DNA from: Mesorhizobium loti R88b
GTDB taxonomy: Bacteria > Pseudomonadota > Alphaproteobacteria > Rhizobiales > Rhizobiaceae
Reading direction: 5' to 3'
Assembly (NCBI RefSeq): GCF_013170845.1
Contig: NZ_CP033367.1
Coordinates: forward strand, 2,295,001-2,359,000
Length of the DNA: 64,000 nucleotides
Position numbers and translations under genes: made by a program. Below the pieces are notes generated by a model. It saw only the letters and a list, made by a program, of their open reading frames with translations. It was not told the DNA's origin and made no database searches. Below are positions 19,851-33,535 of the stretch, piece by piece (position 1 is the first letter of the stretch; the number at the start of each line of letters is the position of its first letter).

Positions 19851-20828
19851 TCAGGCCGTCGGGTCGTCGGAGCCGGGAATGAAGGCGTCGAAGGCGGCGA
19901 GGAATTGTTCGCGGTAGAGGTCGACTTCCTGCAGGATTTCGTGTTTGGCGCCGTCGATCATCAACATCGAACCGAGCCGCAGACTTCTGGCGTATGCCTC
20001 CACCGCCTTGGTCGAGACGACCTGGTCGGCGCCGGCGGCGATGATCAGCAAGGGCACCTGAATCCGGGCCATGAAGTCGGGGTCGCTGACGGCCTCCGAA
20101 GCCTTCGCCGCTGCCTGCAGCCAGCGGATCGTCGGACCGCCAAGCGCCAGTTGCGGATATTCTTCGTAGATGCGCGTGTTGCGGCGGTAGCGCTGCGGGT
20201 CAGACGTCACCTTGTTGGCCTCGAACGGCAGCGTGTGTCTAGGACGCGGACCCCAGGCGGCATAAAGCCGGCCAAGGCCCAAAGCACAGAAAAACGAACA
20301 GATGCGGCGGACGGTCGTGATCGAAACCGGCAGGTCGGGCAGCGTCAGGAACGGCGCGATCAACACCATGCGCCGCACGCGGTTGACCATGGATGGCGCG
20401 GCGAGCAGCGTGATCACCGCCCCAGCGGAATGGGCGAGAATGTAGTACGGCCCGCGGCAATCGGGCAGCACGATCTCCTCGAAGAACTGTTCGAGGTCCG
20501 CGGTATAATCGCGAAAGCTTTTGACATAGCCGCGCTGGCGATCGCGGATCAGCCGGTCGGAATCGCCCTGGCCGCGCCAATCGAGGGTAGCGACGCCAAA
20601 GCCCCGCGCGGCAAGGTCGCGGATGGTTTCAAAATATTTCTCGATGCACTCGTTGCGGCCGGGCAGCAGCACCACGGTGCCCCGCATCGGACGCGCCACC
20701 GCCGCGAACAGGCCATAGCGGATCTTCTTGCGATCACGCGTGGTGAAGAAGCCGCCGGTGGCGTTTTCCGGTCGCGGATTGCCCTCGGTTTCGTGGAAAA
20801 GCGGCGTGTCTTGGAAAAGGTCCGTCAT
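19851..20828 (-). CDS. Alpha/beta hydrolase, lysophospholipase (PldB)-like
   Basis: 325 residues. Nucleophile Ser is in AHSAGAV, acid Asp probably in AAGADQVV and His in DGAKHEIL, completing the serine-hydrolase triad; an RGxGDS motif (LDWRGQGDSDR) fits the monoacylglycerol lipase/PldB group. No signal peptide. It probably hydrolyses lysophospholipids or monoacylglycerols in the cytoplasm or at the inner membrane. The gene diverges from hsp20, separated by 478 bases, and has no clear ribosome site. Confidence 0.88.
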   Translation of the reverse strand: MTDLFQDTPLFHETEGNPRPENATGGFFTTRDRKKIRYGLFAAVARPMRGTVVLLPGRNECIEKYFETIRDLAARGFGVATLDWRGQGDSDRLIRDRQRGYVKSFRDYTADLEQFFEEIVLPDCRGPYYILAHSAGAVITLLAAPSMVNRVRRMVLIAPFLTLPDLPVSITTVRRICSFFCALGLGRLYAAWGPRPRHTLPFEANKVTSDPQRYRRNTRIYEEYPQLALGGPTIRWLQAAAKASEAVSDPDFMARIQVPLLIIAAGADQVVSTKAVEAYARSLRLGSMLMIDGAKHEILQEVDLYREQFLAAFDAFIPGSDDPTA

Positions 20829-20946
20829 TCGGCGCTTTGTGCTCGGCGTCTTCGCGTGTCAGCCTGTCGTGGCTGACCCTCCCAAGGTGATAGACGTCAA
20901 CACATCAAAAGCAAAGCAAATCCGGGTTTGCCGGACGGTAATGGGG

Positions 20947-20983
20947 AAGGCCGGAAGCCGCTCGAGAGCGTGCTTCCGGCCTT
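20947..20983. repeat. Strong inverted repeat between hydrolase and hsp20
   Basis: AAGGCCGGAAGC (20947-20958) and GCTTCCGGCCTT (20972-20983) are a perfect 12-bp inverted repeat; inside, CGCT and AGCG pair again around CGAG. This would fold into a very stable hairpin in either strand. It has no U-run and lies upstream of both divergent genes, so its role is open. Elsewhere in 20829-21171 I see nothing of note. Confidence 0.5.
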
Positions 20984-21171
20984 GTCGATCCGGGAGGAAG
21001 GGACGTTAACACCCGGTCGGCCTCGTTGCGGCACCTCAGCAAGATCCGGCGCCGCCAATCCTTGATCTTGGTTGGACTTTAGCGTCGGCTGTCTGAACGG
21101 GTGCCGAAGCGCCGGTTCATCTGCCGTTCATCAAGGGCAGGTCGCTCCGCTTTCGCCATCCAGCAAAAAAT

Positions 21172-21200
21172 CTTGAAATGCTTTCGAGCGCTCCCCAGAT
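21172..21200 (+). promoter_or_regulatory. Sigma-32 (RpoH) heat-shock promoter of hsp20
   Basis: CTTGAAA (21172-21178), 14 bases, then CCCCAGAT (21193-21200). This matches the RpoH consensus CTTGAAA-N(11-16)-CCCCATNT except at one position. The transcript would start near 21207, leaving a 5' leader of about 100 bases. Confidence 0.85.
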
Positions 21201-21206
21201 GTGGGT

Positions 21207-21306
21207 TGCGGTCGCCAATGTCGGGGCCGCTGGTCCTCCCGAAACGCCGCTTACGGGTTTCGCACCGGCCATACGCAAACCATGTTGCTCAACAGGAGAA
21301 CACCTC
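21207..21306 (+). promoter_or_regulatory. ROSE-type RNA thermometer in the hsp20 leader
   Basis: Immediately before the start codon the leader reads TTGCTCAACAGGAG. UUGCU can pair with the AGGAG ribosome site across a CAAC loop, giving the conserved U-U-G-C-U against anti-parallel A-G-G-A-G pairing, with its G-G mismatch, that defines ROSE elements of rhizobial small heat-shock genes. The rest of the roughly 100-base leader is GC-rich and can form the usual upstream hairpins. At raised temperature the weak helix opens and translation begins. Confidence 0.78.
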
Positions 21307-21780
21307 ATGCGTCACGTTGATTTTTCCCCGCTTTACCGCTCGACCGTCGGCTTCGACCGTCTCTTCACCATGCTGGATTCGCTTGCGCAGCCGGATGGCG
21401 CGCAGACCTATCCGCCCTACAACATCGAGCGCACCGGCGAGGATTCCTACCGGATTTCGATGGCGGTTGCCGGCTTCTCCGACGAGGAAATCTCGATCGA
21501 AGCCCACCGCAACGTGCTGACCGTGAAGGGTGAGCGCAAGGACGAAGGCACCGGGGAAGGCTCCGAGCTGCTCTATCGCGGCATTGCCTCCAGGGCCTTC
21601 GAGCGCCGCTTCCAGCTTGCCGATCACGTTGAAGTCGTCGGCGCCGCGCTGAAGAACGGCCTGCTCTTCGTCGACCTCAAGCGCAACATCCCCGAGGAGC
21701 TGAAGCCGCGCAAGATCGCGATCACATCGGCTCCGGCCAAGGCCAAGCAGATCGAGGCCAAGACCGCTGCCGCCGCGTAA
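21307..21780 (+). CDS. ibpA: Small heat-shock protein Hsp20 (IbpA-like)
   Basis: 157 residues. An N-terminal segment (VDFSPLYRSTVGFDRLFTMLD) typical of rhizobial class A Hsp20 proteins precedes the alpha-crystallin domain (about residues 35-125: YNIERTGEDSYRISMAVAGF, VLTVKGER, and the closing GLLFVDLKR with the LxVxL-like core) and an Ala/Lys-rich tail. It is an ATP-independent chaperone that holds unfolded proteins during heat stress. The start is fixed by AGGAG and the thermometer. A sigma-32 promoter and a terminator (21808-21834) make this a single-gene unit. Confidence 0.95.
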   Translation: MRHVDFSPLYRSTVGFDRLFTMLDSLAQPDGAQTYPPYNIERTGEDSYRISMAVAGFSDEEISIEAHRNVLTVKGERKDEGTGEGSELLYRGIASRAFERRFQLADHVEVVGAALKNGLLFVDLKRNIPEELKPRKIAITSAPAKAKQIEAKTAAAA

Positions 21781-21807
21781 TATCTAAAGTCTCCTCCCGA
21801 GACGGAA

Positions 21808-21834
21808 GCGGCGCCGCGAGGCGCCGCTTTTTTT
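21808..21834 (+). terminator. Rho-independent terminator of hsp20
   Basis: GCGGCGCC-GCGA-GGCGCCGC followed by seven T. A textbook intrinsic terminator 28 bases after the stop. Confidence 0.93.
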
Positions 21835-21848
21835 ATCCGGGAGACCGA

Positions 21849-22901
21849 TTATCCGGCGATCATCTGGCCAAAGCGATCGACGTCCTCCGAGGTCGTGGCA
21901 AAGCTGGTGACGAAGCGATAGAGCAACTCGTCCTCGCCGATATGGCCGTCAAAGCCATGCGGCTTGTGCCAGTCGTAGAAGGCGGCGCCCGCCGCCTGCA
22001 GCCTGTCGGCTTCCGCCTTCTTGATCACCGCGAACACTTCGTTGGCCTGCGGCAGCCAGGCCAGCTTCGCATGGGCCGAATCCTCGATCGCCGCCGCCAG
22101 GCGCGCGGCCATGGCGTTGGCGTGGCGCGCGGTGTCGAGCCATTGGCCGTCCTTGAAATAGGCTTCGAACTGCGCCGCGACGAAGCGCGACTTCGAAAAC
22201 AGCTGCGCGGCACGCTTGCGCAGGAAGGCCAGTTCCTTGGCGCGGTCGAGGTCGAACAAAACGATCGCCTCGGCGCACCAGCAGCCATTCTTGGTGCCGC
22301 CGAAGGACAGGATGTCGACACCGCGTTTCCAGGTCATTTCGGCCGGCGTTGTATCGAGTGCGACCAGCGCATTGGCAAAGCGGGCGCCATCCATGTGCAG
22401 CGGCACGGAATGTTCTTTGGCGATGGCCGAGATCGTCTCGATCTCTTCCAGACCGTAGACAGTGCCAACCTCGGTCGACTGGGTGATGGAGACGGCCATT
22501 GGCCGGCCCCAATGGACGATCTCGGGCGCGAAGCGGCCAATGGCCCGCTCCAGATTGTGCGGGTCGATCTTGCCCAGCGCGCCGTCAATGGCGTGCAAGC
22601 GCGAGCCGCCGGAAAAATACTCCGGCGCGCCGCACTCGTCTTCGACGATGTGCGATTCGCGATGACAGAACGAAATGCCCCCCGGCTTGTTGAAGGTGGT
22701 CAGCGACAGCGAGTTGGCGGCGGTGCCGGTCGCCACGAAGAACACCGCGACCTCGCGCTCGAAAATCTCGCTGAAGCGCTGATAGACCGCCTGGTCGAGT
22801 GCGCTGTCGCCATAAGCGGTGGCAAAGCCGCCGGCCGCGGCCGACAGGCCGGCAACGATGTTGGGATGGGCGCCTGCCCAATTGTCGGAAGCGAAGAACA
22901 T
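21849..22901 (-). CDS. ltaE: Low-specificity L-threonine aldolase (PLP-dependent)
   Basis: 350-residue fold-type I PLP enzyme cleaving L-threonine/allo-threonine to glycine and acetaldehyde. The PLP lysine is in SFGGTKNGCW, preceded by the cofactor-binding HMDGARFANA. The N-terminus (FFASDNWAGAHPNI) and the FVATGTAANSLSL stretch are typical of the family. It ends 15 bases from the hsp20 terminator (convergent). No ribosome site is strong before ATG 22901. Confidence 0.9.
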   Translation of the reverse strand: MFFASDNWAGAHPNIVAGLSAAAGGFATAYGDSALDQAVYQRFSEIFEREVAVFFVATGTAANSLSLTTFNKPGGISFCHRESHIVEDECGAPEYFSGGSRLHAIDGALGKIDPHNLERAIGRFAPEIVHWGRPMAVSITQSTEVGTVYGLEEIETISAIAKEHSVPLHMDGARFANALVALDTTPAEMTWKRGVDILSFGGTKNGCWCAEAIVLFDLDRAKELAFLRKRAAQLFSKSRFVAAQFEAYFKDGQWLDTARHANAMAARLAAAIEDSAHAKLAWLPQANEVFAVIKKAEADRLQAAGAAFYDWHKPHGFDGHIGEDELLYRFVTSFATTSEDVDRFGQMIAG

Positions 22902-23384
22902 GCATCTGCCTATATCTGGGGAAATCGGGGTTTGGGGAAACCGGGGCGAACTTGACCGGTTTCGCGGGCCAATCGCAAGGGGCCAGATGCCGGAAAACCG
23001 TTAAAGCCAATCAACTCAGCGCTAGCGGGCTGGCGACTTAAGCTTACGTTTTCCCTCAGCCTCACGTAATTTTATGTCGCGGAAAGACCAAGTTTTTTGT
23101 GAATCGGTCTTGTGTGTGTCGGGGAATTCTGCCATAAAAATTTAGGACAGTAGTGCTGTCTTATTTTGTCGCACAAAACAGGCTGGATTGGCGTAACATA
23201 TTGGCCTCTCCGGCTGTTGCTGCGAGCGACAGGTGGACGGCCAGGAGCTGGCCTGTACGATGGAGCCATGCGGGAGGCCGCCTGGTTCGCAAGGATTTCG
23301 CAAGACGTGCCACAAGGATCAGGGCGAGCCAAGCGCTTGCCGAGGCAAATCAGCGCCTGAAGGGCTGGGATGGAGGACATGACA
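22902..23384. other. Divergent upstream region of threonine aldolase and gltB
   Basis: About 480 bases without a gene. The central part (23060-23180) is AT-rich and holds two adjacent dyads, described separately. Upstream of gltB this must contain its promoter. I see no sigma-54 (GG-N10-GC) site that I would trust. Confidence 0.6.
23144..23178. promoter_or_regulatory. Two adjacent palindromes upstream of gltB
   Basis: GGACAG-TAGTG-CTGTCT (centre about 23153) is followed after a few bases by TTTTGT-CGC-ACAAAA (23164-23178), a perfect 15-base dyad. Both lie about 210-240 bases before the gltB start in AT-rich sequence and look like binding sites for a dimeric regulator. The regulator is not identifiable from sequence. 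Confidence 0.45.
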
Positions 23385-28130
<4,746 letters not shown>

Positions 28131-28141
28131 CTTTCGCAATT

Positions 28142-28165
28142 GCCGGGAGGTCCAGGCTTCCCGGC
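28142..28165 (+). promoter_or_regulatory. Hairpin between gltB and gltD
   Basis: GCCGGGA (28142-28148) and TCCCGGC (28159-28165) pair around a 10-base loop, 12 bases past the gltB stop. It lacks a U-run. It probably marks an RNA processing or stability boundary inside the glt operon. Confidence 0.45.
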
Positions 28166-28271
28166 CCACCTTCATCGACGGTTTGACCTCGGGTGCAAGC
28201 TTGCCATGGCTGCCTCAAGAGGTTAACGGGTGCGGCGAACCCCGCACCATCTGGACAGCAGGAACTGGACC

Positions 28272-29726
28272 ATGGGCAAGGTAACAGGCTTTCTCGAAAT
28301 CGACCGGCAGGTGCACAAGTACCAGCCAGCCTCCGACCGCATCCGGCATTTCCGTGAGTTCACGCTGCCGATGTCGGACAAGGAGGTCGAGAAACAGGCC
28401 GCGCGCTGCATGGATTGCGGCATTCCGTTCTGTCACGGACCGACGGGCTGCCCGATCCACAATCAGATCCCCGACTGGAACGACCTCGTCTATGCCGGCG
28501 ACTGGGACAACGCGATCCGCAACCTGCATTCGACCAACAATTTCCCCGAATTCACCGGCCGCATCTGCCCCGCACCCTGCGAGGAAGCCTGCACGCTGAA
28601 CCTCGAGGACATTCCGGTCGCTATCAAGACGGTCGAGCAGGCGATCGCCGACAAGGCTTACGAGACCGGCCATATCAGGCCCTATCCACCGGAGAGGAAG
28701 ACGGGAAAACGCGTCGCCATCATCGGTTCCGGCCCGGCCGGCATGGCCGCTGCCCAGCAGCTCGGACGCGCCGGTCACGATGTTCATGTCTATGAGCGCG
28801 AAAGCCGGCCTGGCGGGCTGATGCGCTACGGCATCCCGGACTTCAAGATCGAGAAGCATTATATCGACCGGCGCATCGAACAGATGCAGGGCGAGGGCGT
28901 GACGTTTTATTGCGGCGTCAATGTCGGCGTCGACAAGCCTGTCGCCGAACTGCTCGCCGAATATGATGCCGTGCTCTATTGTGGCGGTTCGGAAGCGCCG
29001 CGCGCGGCCGGCATTCCAGGCGACGATCTCGGCGGTGTGCATGACGCCATGCCTTATCTGGTGCAGCAGAACCGCCGTGTCGGCGGCGAGCCGATCCAGT
29101 CGGTGGCCTGGCCGTCACATCCGATCATCGCCGGCGGACAGCATGTCGTCGTCGTCGGCGGCGGCGATACCGCTTCCGATTGCGTCGGCACTGCCTTCCG
29201 CCAGGGCGCGGTGCGCGTCACCCAGCTCGACATCCGCCCGCAGCCGCCGGAGAAGGAAGACAAGCTCGCCGTCTGGCCCTACTGGGCGACCAAGATGCGC
29301 ACCTCGTCCTCGCAGGCTGAGGGCGCCGAGCGTGAATTCCAGGTGGCGACGCTCGAATTCATCGGCGAAGAAGGCCAGCTCACCGGCGTCAAATGCTGCG
29401 AGGTCGACGAGAAGCGTCAACCGATCGCCGGCTCCGAATTCGTCATCCGCGCCGATCTCGCCTTCATCGCCATCGGCTTTGCCGGTCCGGCGAAGGCCGG
29501 CGTGGCAGCGGAATTGGAGGGAGAGATGAAAATCACCACCGATAGCCGTCGCTCCAGGAACGTCACGGCCAATGACCGTGACTACAAGACCAGCGTCGAC
29601 AAGCTTTATGCCGCCGGCGACGTGCGCCGTGGCCAGTCGCTGGTCGTCTGGGCGATCCGCGAGGGACGCCAGGCGGCGCGCGCCATCGACGAGGCGCTGA
29701 TGGGGTCGAGCGTCCTGCCGCGCTGA
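28272..29726 (+). CDS. gltD: Glutamate synthase (NADPH) small subunit
   Basis: 484 residues from ATG 28272 ([12 protein letters not shown] is the standard GltD start; an upstream in-frame ATG at 28230 is not). The N-terminal domain has Cys clusters for two 4Fe-4S centres ([16 protein letters not shown] and CPAPCEEAC). The FAD motif is [19 protein letters not shown] and the NADPH motif [12 protein letters not shown], with the C-terminal FAD closure [17 protein letters not shown]. It takes electrons from NADPH and passes them to GltB. Same operon as gltB; a strong inverted repeat follows the stop. Confidence 0.97.
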   Translation: MGKVTGFLEIDRQVHKYQPASDRIRHFREFTLPMSDKEVEKQAARCMDCGIPFCHGPTGCPIHNQIPDWNDLVYAGDWDNAIRNLHSTNNFPEFTGRICPAPCEEACTLNLEDIPVAIKTVEQAIADKAYETGHIRPYPPERKTGKRVAIIGSGPAGMAAAQQLGRAGHDVHVYERESRPGGLMRYGIPDFKIEKHYIDRRIEQMQGEGVTFYCGVNVGVDKPVAELLAEYDAVLYCGGSEAPRAAGIPGDDLGGVHDAMPYLVQQNRRVGGEPIQSVAWPSHPIIAGGQHVVVVGGGDTASDCVGTAFRQGAVRVTQLDIRPQPPEKEDKLAVWPYWATKMRTSSSQAEGAEREFQVATLEFIGEEGQLTGVKCCEVDEKRQPIAGSEFVIRADLAFIAIGFAGPAKAGVAAELEGEMKITTDSRRSRNVTANDRDYKTSVDKLYAAGDVRRGQSLVVWAIREGRQAARAIDEALMGSSVLPR

Positions 29727-29745
29727 GACCGGGTTTTATCGCGAG

Positions 29746-29773
29746 GATACGTCGCCTGGAATGGCGACGTATC
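29746..29773. terminator. Inverted repeat between convergent gltD and solute-binding protein gene
   Basis: GATACGTCGCC (29746-29756), six-base loop, GGCGACGTATC (29763-29773): a perfect 11-bp stem in the 66-base gap between two convergent genes. It has no clear U-run in either direction, but its position suits a bidirectional transcription stop. Confidence 0.6.
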
Positions 29774-29792
29774 TCAACGGGGTAGGACCAGC

Positions 29793-31442
29793 TCAGCTCT
29801 CCAGCCAGACCTTGTCCAGTTGCAGGATCTGGTCGAGCGGATGGGCATGGCGGTTCTTCACCGCGGCGACGAAGTGAACGAAAATCTTGCGCCAGTACGG
29901 CTGGATGATGACAGCTGAGTCCTGCAGGATCTTTTCGATGTCCTGCATGACGACGCGACGTTTATCAGGATCGGCGATGGACAGGGCCTGGTTAAGCTTG
30001 GCGTCGAATTCAGGGTTCGAGAAACCGGTCTCGTTCCAGGCTCCACCGCTGCGGTAGGCGAGCGCCAGCACCTGTACGCCCAATGGCCGCATCGTCCAGC
30101 CGGTTAGCGAGAACGGATATTTCGTCCAGTTCCCCCAGAAGGTCGAGACGGGCAACACTGTGCGCTTGACCTTGAAACCGGCTTCCCGAAGCTGCCCGGC
30201 GATCGCGTCGGCCGTGTCCCGGTGCCAGTCGTCGTCGCTGCTGATGAGGTCGTGCTCGAAATCCTGCTGGCCCGTCTCGCGCATCAGGGCCTTCGCCTTG
30301 TCCAGGTCTCGTTCCACTTTCGGCAGCGCGAAATATTCGGGCTGGATCGGGCTGACATGGTGGTTTTCGGCAGCGGTGCCGCGGTCGCTGTAGCCAAGCT
30401 TCAGCACGGCGGCGTTGTCGACGGCGAGCTGCATGGCCTTGCGAACCCGTTGGTCGTTGTAGGGCTTGCTGGCCACGTTGAAACGGGCGACGGCGGTTGC
30501 CGCGGTCTCGGTTTCGCTGCGCTGGAGGCCCATGGAGTCCAGAACATCGATCTGGTTGCCGGTGGTTTCGAAATTGCAATGGACTTCACCAGCCTCGAAG
30601 GCGCTCGCGATCGCGTTGGGGTCGGTGCCGTAGTCGATGAACTCAACGCCGTCGAGAAGCGCCTCGCCACCCCACCATGGGCTTTCGCGCCGCTTGTAAA
30701 CGGCGTGGACTGAGGTCGCATAGGTGACGAGTTCGAAGGCGCCGGTGCCGATCGGATACTTTGCCAGGTTGGAGCCGGTTGCCTCGAAACTGCGATGCAC
30801 CAGCAAGGCCGGGAAGTCCGAGAAATTGGCAATCAGCGAGATGTCCGACTTGGACAGCACCAGCTTGATCGTATGGTCGTCGACCCGGACTATGGCACCG
30901 TCACGCGCCTTGCCGGTGGCTTCGTCGATGAGCACGCCCATGCGGCCGGCCATGGAATTGCCCGGCGCCTTCTTTTCGCACCAGCGGTTGAGGTTGAACA
31001 ACGCGTCCTCGGCGGTGAAGTCGTCGCCATTGTTCCATTTCACGCCCTTGCGCAGGTGCAGGACATATTCGGTGGCGTCTTCGTTGATCTCCCACCCTTC
31101 AAGCAGCTTGGGCTGGAAAGTGTAGTCGGTGGTGTATTCGACGAACGGTTCCAGAAACTGGCGTCCGAGATTGCCCATTTCACCGCCGTCGAAGGTGCGC
31201 GGATCCTTGAGCTCCTTGACGAGCATGGCGATCTTGAGGACGCCGCCCTTCTTCGGTTCCTCCGCTAGCGCCGGTACCGGCGCCGACAGGCCAATGAGGC
31301 CGTAGGCGCCTGCCGCGCTCACGCCCATGATGCTGGCCATGGCGAGGAATTCGCGCCGGTCCATCCGGTTTTCACGAACCATGGTTGCCATCTGCGCGAC
31401 GGGCGGCGGTACCGGCTTTTCCCAGCTATTGCGGCTGTTCAT
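29793..31442 (-). CDS. Peptide/nickel-type ABC transporter substrate-binding protein (family 5), Tat-exported
   Basis: 549 residues from ATG 31442 (AGGAG 8 bases ahead). A twin-arginine signal ([14 protein letters not shown]) lies within a long n-region, cleaved near PALAEEP. The mature protein has the SBP family 5 layout: GGVLKIAM start, [33 protein letters not shown] block around residue 130, and [14 protein letters not shown] around 355. Members bind oligopeptides, amines or opine-like compounds. No permease or ATPase genes lie beside it; both neighbours are catabolic or regulatory. It follows the hydratase gene by 64 bases. A reading frame continues upstream of the ATG but is only antisense overlap with the hydratase. 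Confidence 0.9.
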   Translation of the reverse strand: MNSRNSWEKPVPPPVAQMATMVRENRMDRREFLAMASIMGVSAAGAYGLIGLSAPVPALAEEPKKGGVLKIAMLVKELKDPRTFDGGEMGNLGRQFLEPFVEYTTDYTFQPKLLEGWEINEDATEYVLHLRKGVKWNNGDDFTAEDALFNLNRWCEKKAPGNSMAGRMGVLIDEATGKARDGAIVRVDDHTIKLVLSKSDISLIANFSDFPALLVHRSFEATGSNLAKYPIGTGAFELVTYATSVHAVYKRRESPWWGGEALLDGVEFIDYGTDPNAIASAFEAGEVHCNFETTGNQIDVLDSMGLQRSETETAATAVARFNVASKPYNDQRVRKAMQLAVDNAAVLKLGYSDRGTAAENHHVSPIQPEYFALPKVERDLDKAKALMRETGQQDFEHDLISSDDDWHRDTADAIAGQLREAGFKVKRTVLPVSTFWGNWTKYPFSLTGWTMRPLGVQVLALAYRSGGAWNETGFSNPEFDAKLNQALSIADPDKRRVVMQDIEKILQDSAVIIQPYWRKIFVHFVAAVKNRHAHPLDQILQLDKVWLES

Positions 31443-31506
31443 CTGTTTTTCTCCTGCGACGGACCGAGCCGTCGGATCCTGATTGCATCGTGCGAAAACT
31501 AGCGGC

Positions 31507-32319
31507 TCATGTGAACGAAACATCCAGCATGCCGTACTGGTTGAAATCGGCGGTAAAGGCGTCGCCGCTGGCGACGGGCAAGGCTCTCGCAAATGCGCCC
31601 GACATGACGATGTCGCCCTCAGCCAGATGTTCGCCGCGCTTCTGCAGCGCGTTGGCAAGCCAGGCCACGCAGGTGGCCGGATGCCCCATGCCGATGGCTG
31701 ACAGACCAGTTTCTTCCACGAGCCCGTTGCGCGACAGGGTGGCGCCGACCCAGCGGCTGTCGATGTCGTGCGGGCGAAAGCGCTTGTCGGAGAGGATGGC
31801 GCCCGCAAACGCCGAATTGTCGGCGACCGTATCGGCCACGATGCGCGGCGGCGCCATCCTGTGGTCGACGAGTTCCAGCGCCGGCACGATGCAGTCCGTC
31901 GCGGCAAGCAGCGCGTCGAGCTTTTCGATCGGCCGGTCGATGTCACGGCCAATGATGAAGGCGAGCTCGACTTCGACATGCGGCTTGACCAGACGCTTCG
32001 CCGGCAGGCTCGCGCCGCTCTGGTGGACCGCGTGGCGCAGGATCCGTCCATGGATCGGTGCGTCGAGATCGCAGGCGATCTGTGTCGTGCGCCATGTCAG
32101 GCCGATCTTGTAGCCGGCACAGACGATGCCTTGCTGGTGTCGCATGGTCGTCAGCAGGTCCTGGACCCGATAGGCGTCATCGAGGCTGAGCCCGGCGTGC
32201 TGGCCGCTGAGCGGCGGCATGGCTTCGCCCTCGCGCTCGGCGCGCAGGATTGCCTCCGCCGCGTTGCGAATGTCCAGTTCCGTCAGTCCAACCGGTGTCT
32301 CGGCCATCATCAATCTCAC
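31507..32319 (-). CDS. 2-keto-4-pentenoate hydratase / 2-oxohepta-3-ene-1,7-dioate hydratase family
   Basis: 270 residues, FAH-like superfamily. Metal-binding acidic residues are in [16 protein letters not shown], and the family's AGYKIGLT near residue 70 and GAILSDKRF later are present. Such enzymes hydrate 2-keto-enoic acids from aromatic ring cleavage (MhpD, HpcG). It begins ATG 32319, overlapping by 4 bases the stop of a relic oxidoreductase; a second ATG lies four codons on. It precedes the Tat-exported binding protein and faces the LysR regulator, which probably controls it. Confidence 0.88.
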   Translation of the reverse strand: MRLMMAETPVGLTELDIRNAAEAILRAEREGEAMPPLSGQHAGLSLDDAYRVQDLLTTMRHQQGIVCAGYKIGLTWRTTQIACDLDAPIHGRILRHAVHQSGASLPAKRLVKPHVEVELAFIIGRDIDRPIEKLDALLAATDCIVPALELVDHRMAPPRIVADTVADNSAFAGAILSDKRFRPHDIDSRWVGATLSRNGLVEETGLSAIGMGHPATCVAWLANALQKRGEHLAEGDIVMSGAFARALPVASGDAFTADFNQYGMLDVSFT

Positions 32320-32477
32320 ATCAGGTCCACAACGCCCCTCCCGAGTGCCTTGTCGCTCTCCAGATGGCGAAAGGTGTCGGAGCGTTGCTCCAGCCCAGAC
32401 CGGGCGGGATCAATTAATGGACGCACCTTGCCGGTCTCGGCCAGCGTGGCAATTTCCCGCAGTATCGCCCCTTCAGC
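32316..32477 (-). pseudogene. C-terminal relic of a zinc-type alcohol dehydrogenase/quinone oxidoreductase
   Basis: The minus strand reads AILREIATLAETGKVRPLIDP, then FRHLESDKALGRGVVDL before a stop. This is the usual C-terminal end of medium-chain quinone oxidoreductases (GKIRPVIDR ... HRYLESGHARGKVVL). The remaining roughly 280 residues are missing. Its stop overlaps the hydratase ATG (TCAT at 32316-32319), showing that the lost gene was once coupled to the hydratase. Confidence 0.75.
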
Positions 32478-32624
32478 ACCATTGCACGCATTTGACATTC
32501 CCGTCGCCATGGACCCGGGCGGACTCTGCCGTTTCGATAAGTTGAACGGAAACGCATAAATCTAATGGTATCGATCTGAAACGTTTCTGGCTAAGTAGCG
32601 ACCTTCGGCATCAGAGGACTCCCG

Positions 32625-33521
32625 ATGCGGTATCCCGACCTCGAAATCGACCTTCTGCGCGCGTTCACAACGGTGGCGGAAACTGGCAGCTTTACCGCTG
32701 CGGCCGACGTGGTCGGCAGGTCGCAATCCGCCGTCAGCCAAAAGATCATCCGCCTGGAGGAACTGCTCGGACACCCTCTGTTCAACCGGAACAGCCGCTC
32801 GCTGGTTCTCACCGGAGAAGGTGAACGCTTGCTGTCGGCGGCGCGCCGGATGCTGGAATTCAACGACATCGCGGTGCGCACGCTGGTCGCCCCGGCTGAT
32901 GTCGGGCGCCTGCGCATCGGCATCTCGGAGGACTTCGTTCCGCACCATCTGCCGGCGCTGCTGGCGAAATTCGCCGCGCTCTGGCCGGCCGTTCGGCTGG
33001 AGCTGATGACCGGCCTCAGCTGCGACCTGCTTTCCGCTTATGACGATGACCGGCTCGATGTGGTGATCGCCAAGAAGGATGGCCGCGCCCAGCGCGGCCG
33101 CGTCATCTGGCGCGAACCCTTGGTGTGGATCGGCTCGGCCGGCTATGACCACCAATCGCTCGAACCTGTGCCGTTGGTGCTTCTGCCGACGCCTTGCACC
33201 TATCGCGGCGTGGCGATCCGGGCGCTGGATTCGATCAGGCGCGACTGGGACGTGGCGTGCACGGTGAACAGCCTGAACGGGGCGCGCGCGGCGGTGGCCG
33301 GAGGTTTCGGCGTCACGGTGCTCGGACGCTCCTTCGTCCAGGATGGGGTGCGGATCATTCCTCCGTCCGACCTGTGGCCGGTGCTGCCAATGACGGAGAT
33401 CGTGGTGATCGGGGAGGAGACGATGGAAGCACGCATCGTGCAACCTCTGCTTTCGTTCCTCACCGAAACCCTGTCTCGCGGCAATGCAATCGCGGCTTTG
33501 TCCGTCTCACAGGCCTGCTGA
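32625..33521 (+). CDS. LysR-family transcriptional regulator
   Basis: 298 residues. The N-terminal winged helix-turn-helix (DLLRAFTTVAETGSFTAAADVVGRSQSAVSQKIIRLEELLG) is followed by the two-lobed effector domain from about residue 90. AGAGGA precedes ATG 32625. Divergent from the relic-hydratase-binding protein unit, which it probably regulates in the usual LysR fashion; the roughly 145-base region between has AT-rich segments but I cannot pick a confident T-N11-A box. Confidence 0.94.
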   Translation: MRYPDLEIDLLRAFTTVAETGSFTAAADVVGRSQSAVSQKIIRLEELLGHPLFNRNSRSLVLTGEGERLLSAARRMLEFNDIAVRTLVAPADVGRLRIGISEDFVPHHLPALLAKFAALWPAVRLELMTGLSCDLLSAYDDDRLDVVIAKKDGRAQRGRVIWREPLVWIGSAGYDHQSLEPVPLVLLPTPCTYRGVAIRALDSIRRDWDVACTVNSLNGARAAVAGGFGVTVLGRSFVQDGVRIIPPSDLWPVLPMTEIVVIGEETMEARIVQPLLSFLTETLSRGNAIAALSVSQAC

Positions 33522-33535
33522 CTGGCGAACAGGCT

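Noticed and set aside
29793..32051. 752-codon frame suggesting a fused binding protein
   Set aside because: The first 200 codons are antisense/out-of-frame readings of the hydratase gene; the true start with AGGAG and a Tat signal is at 31442.
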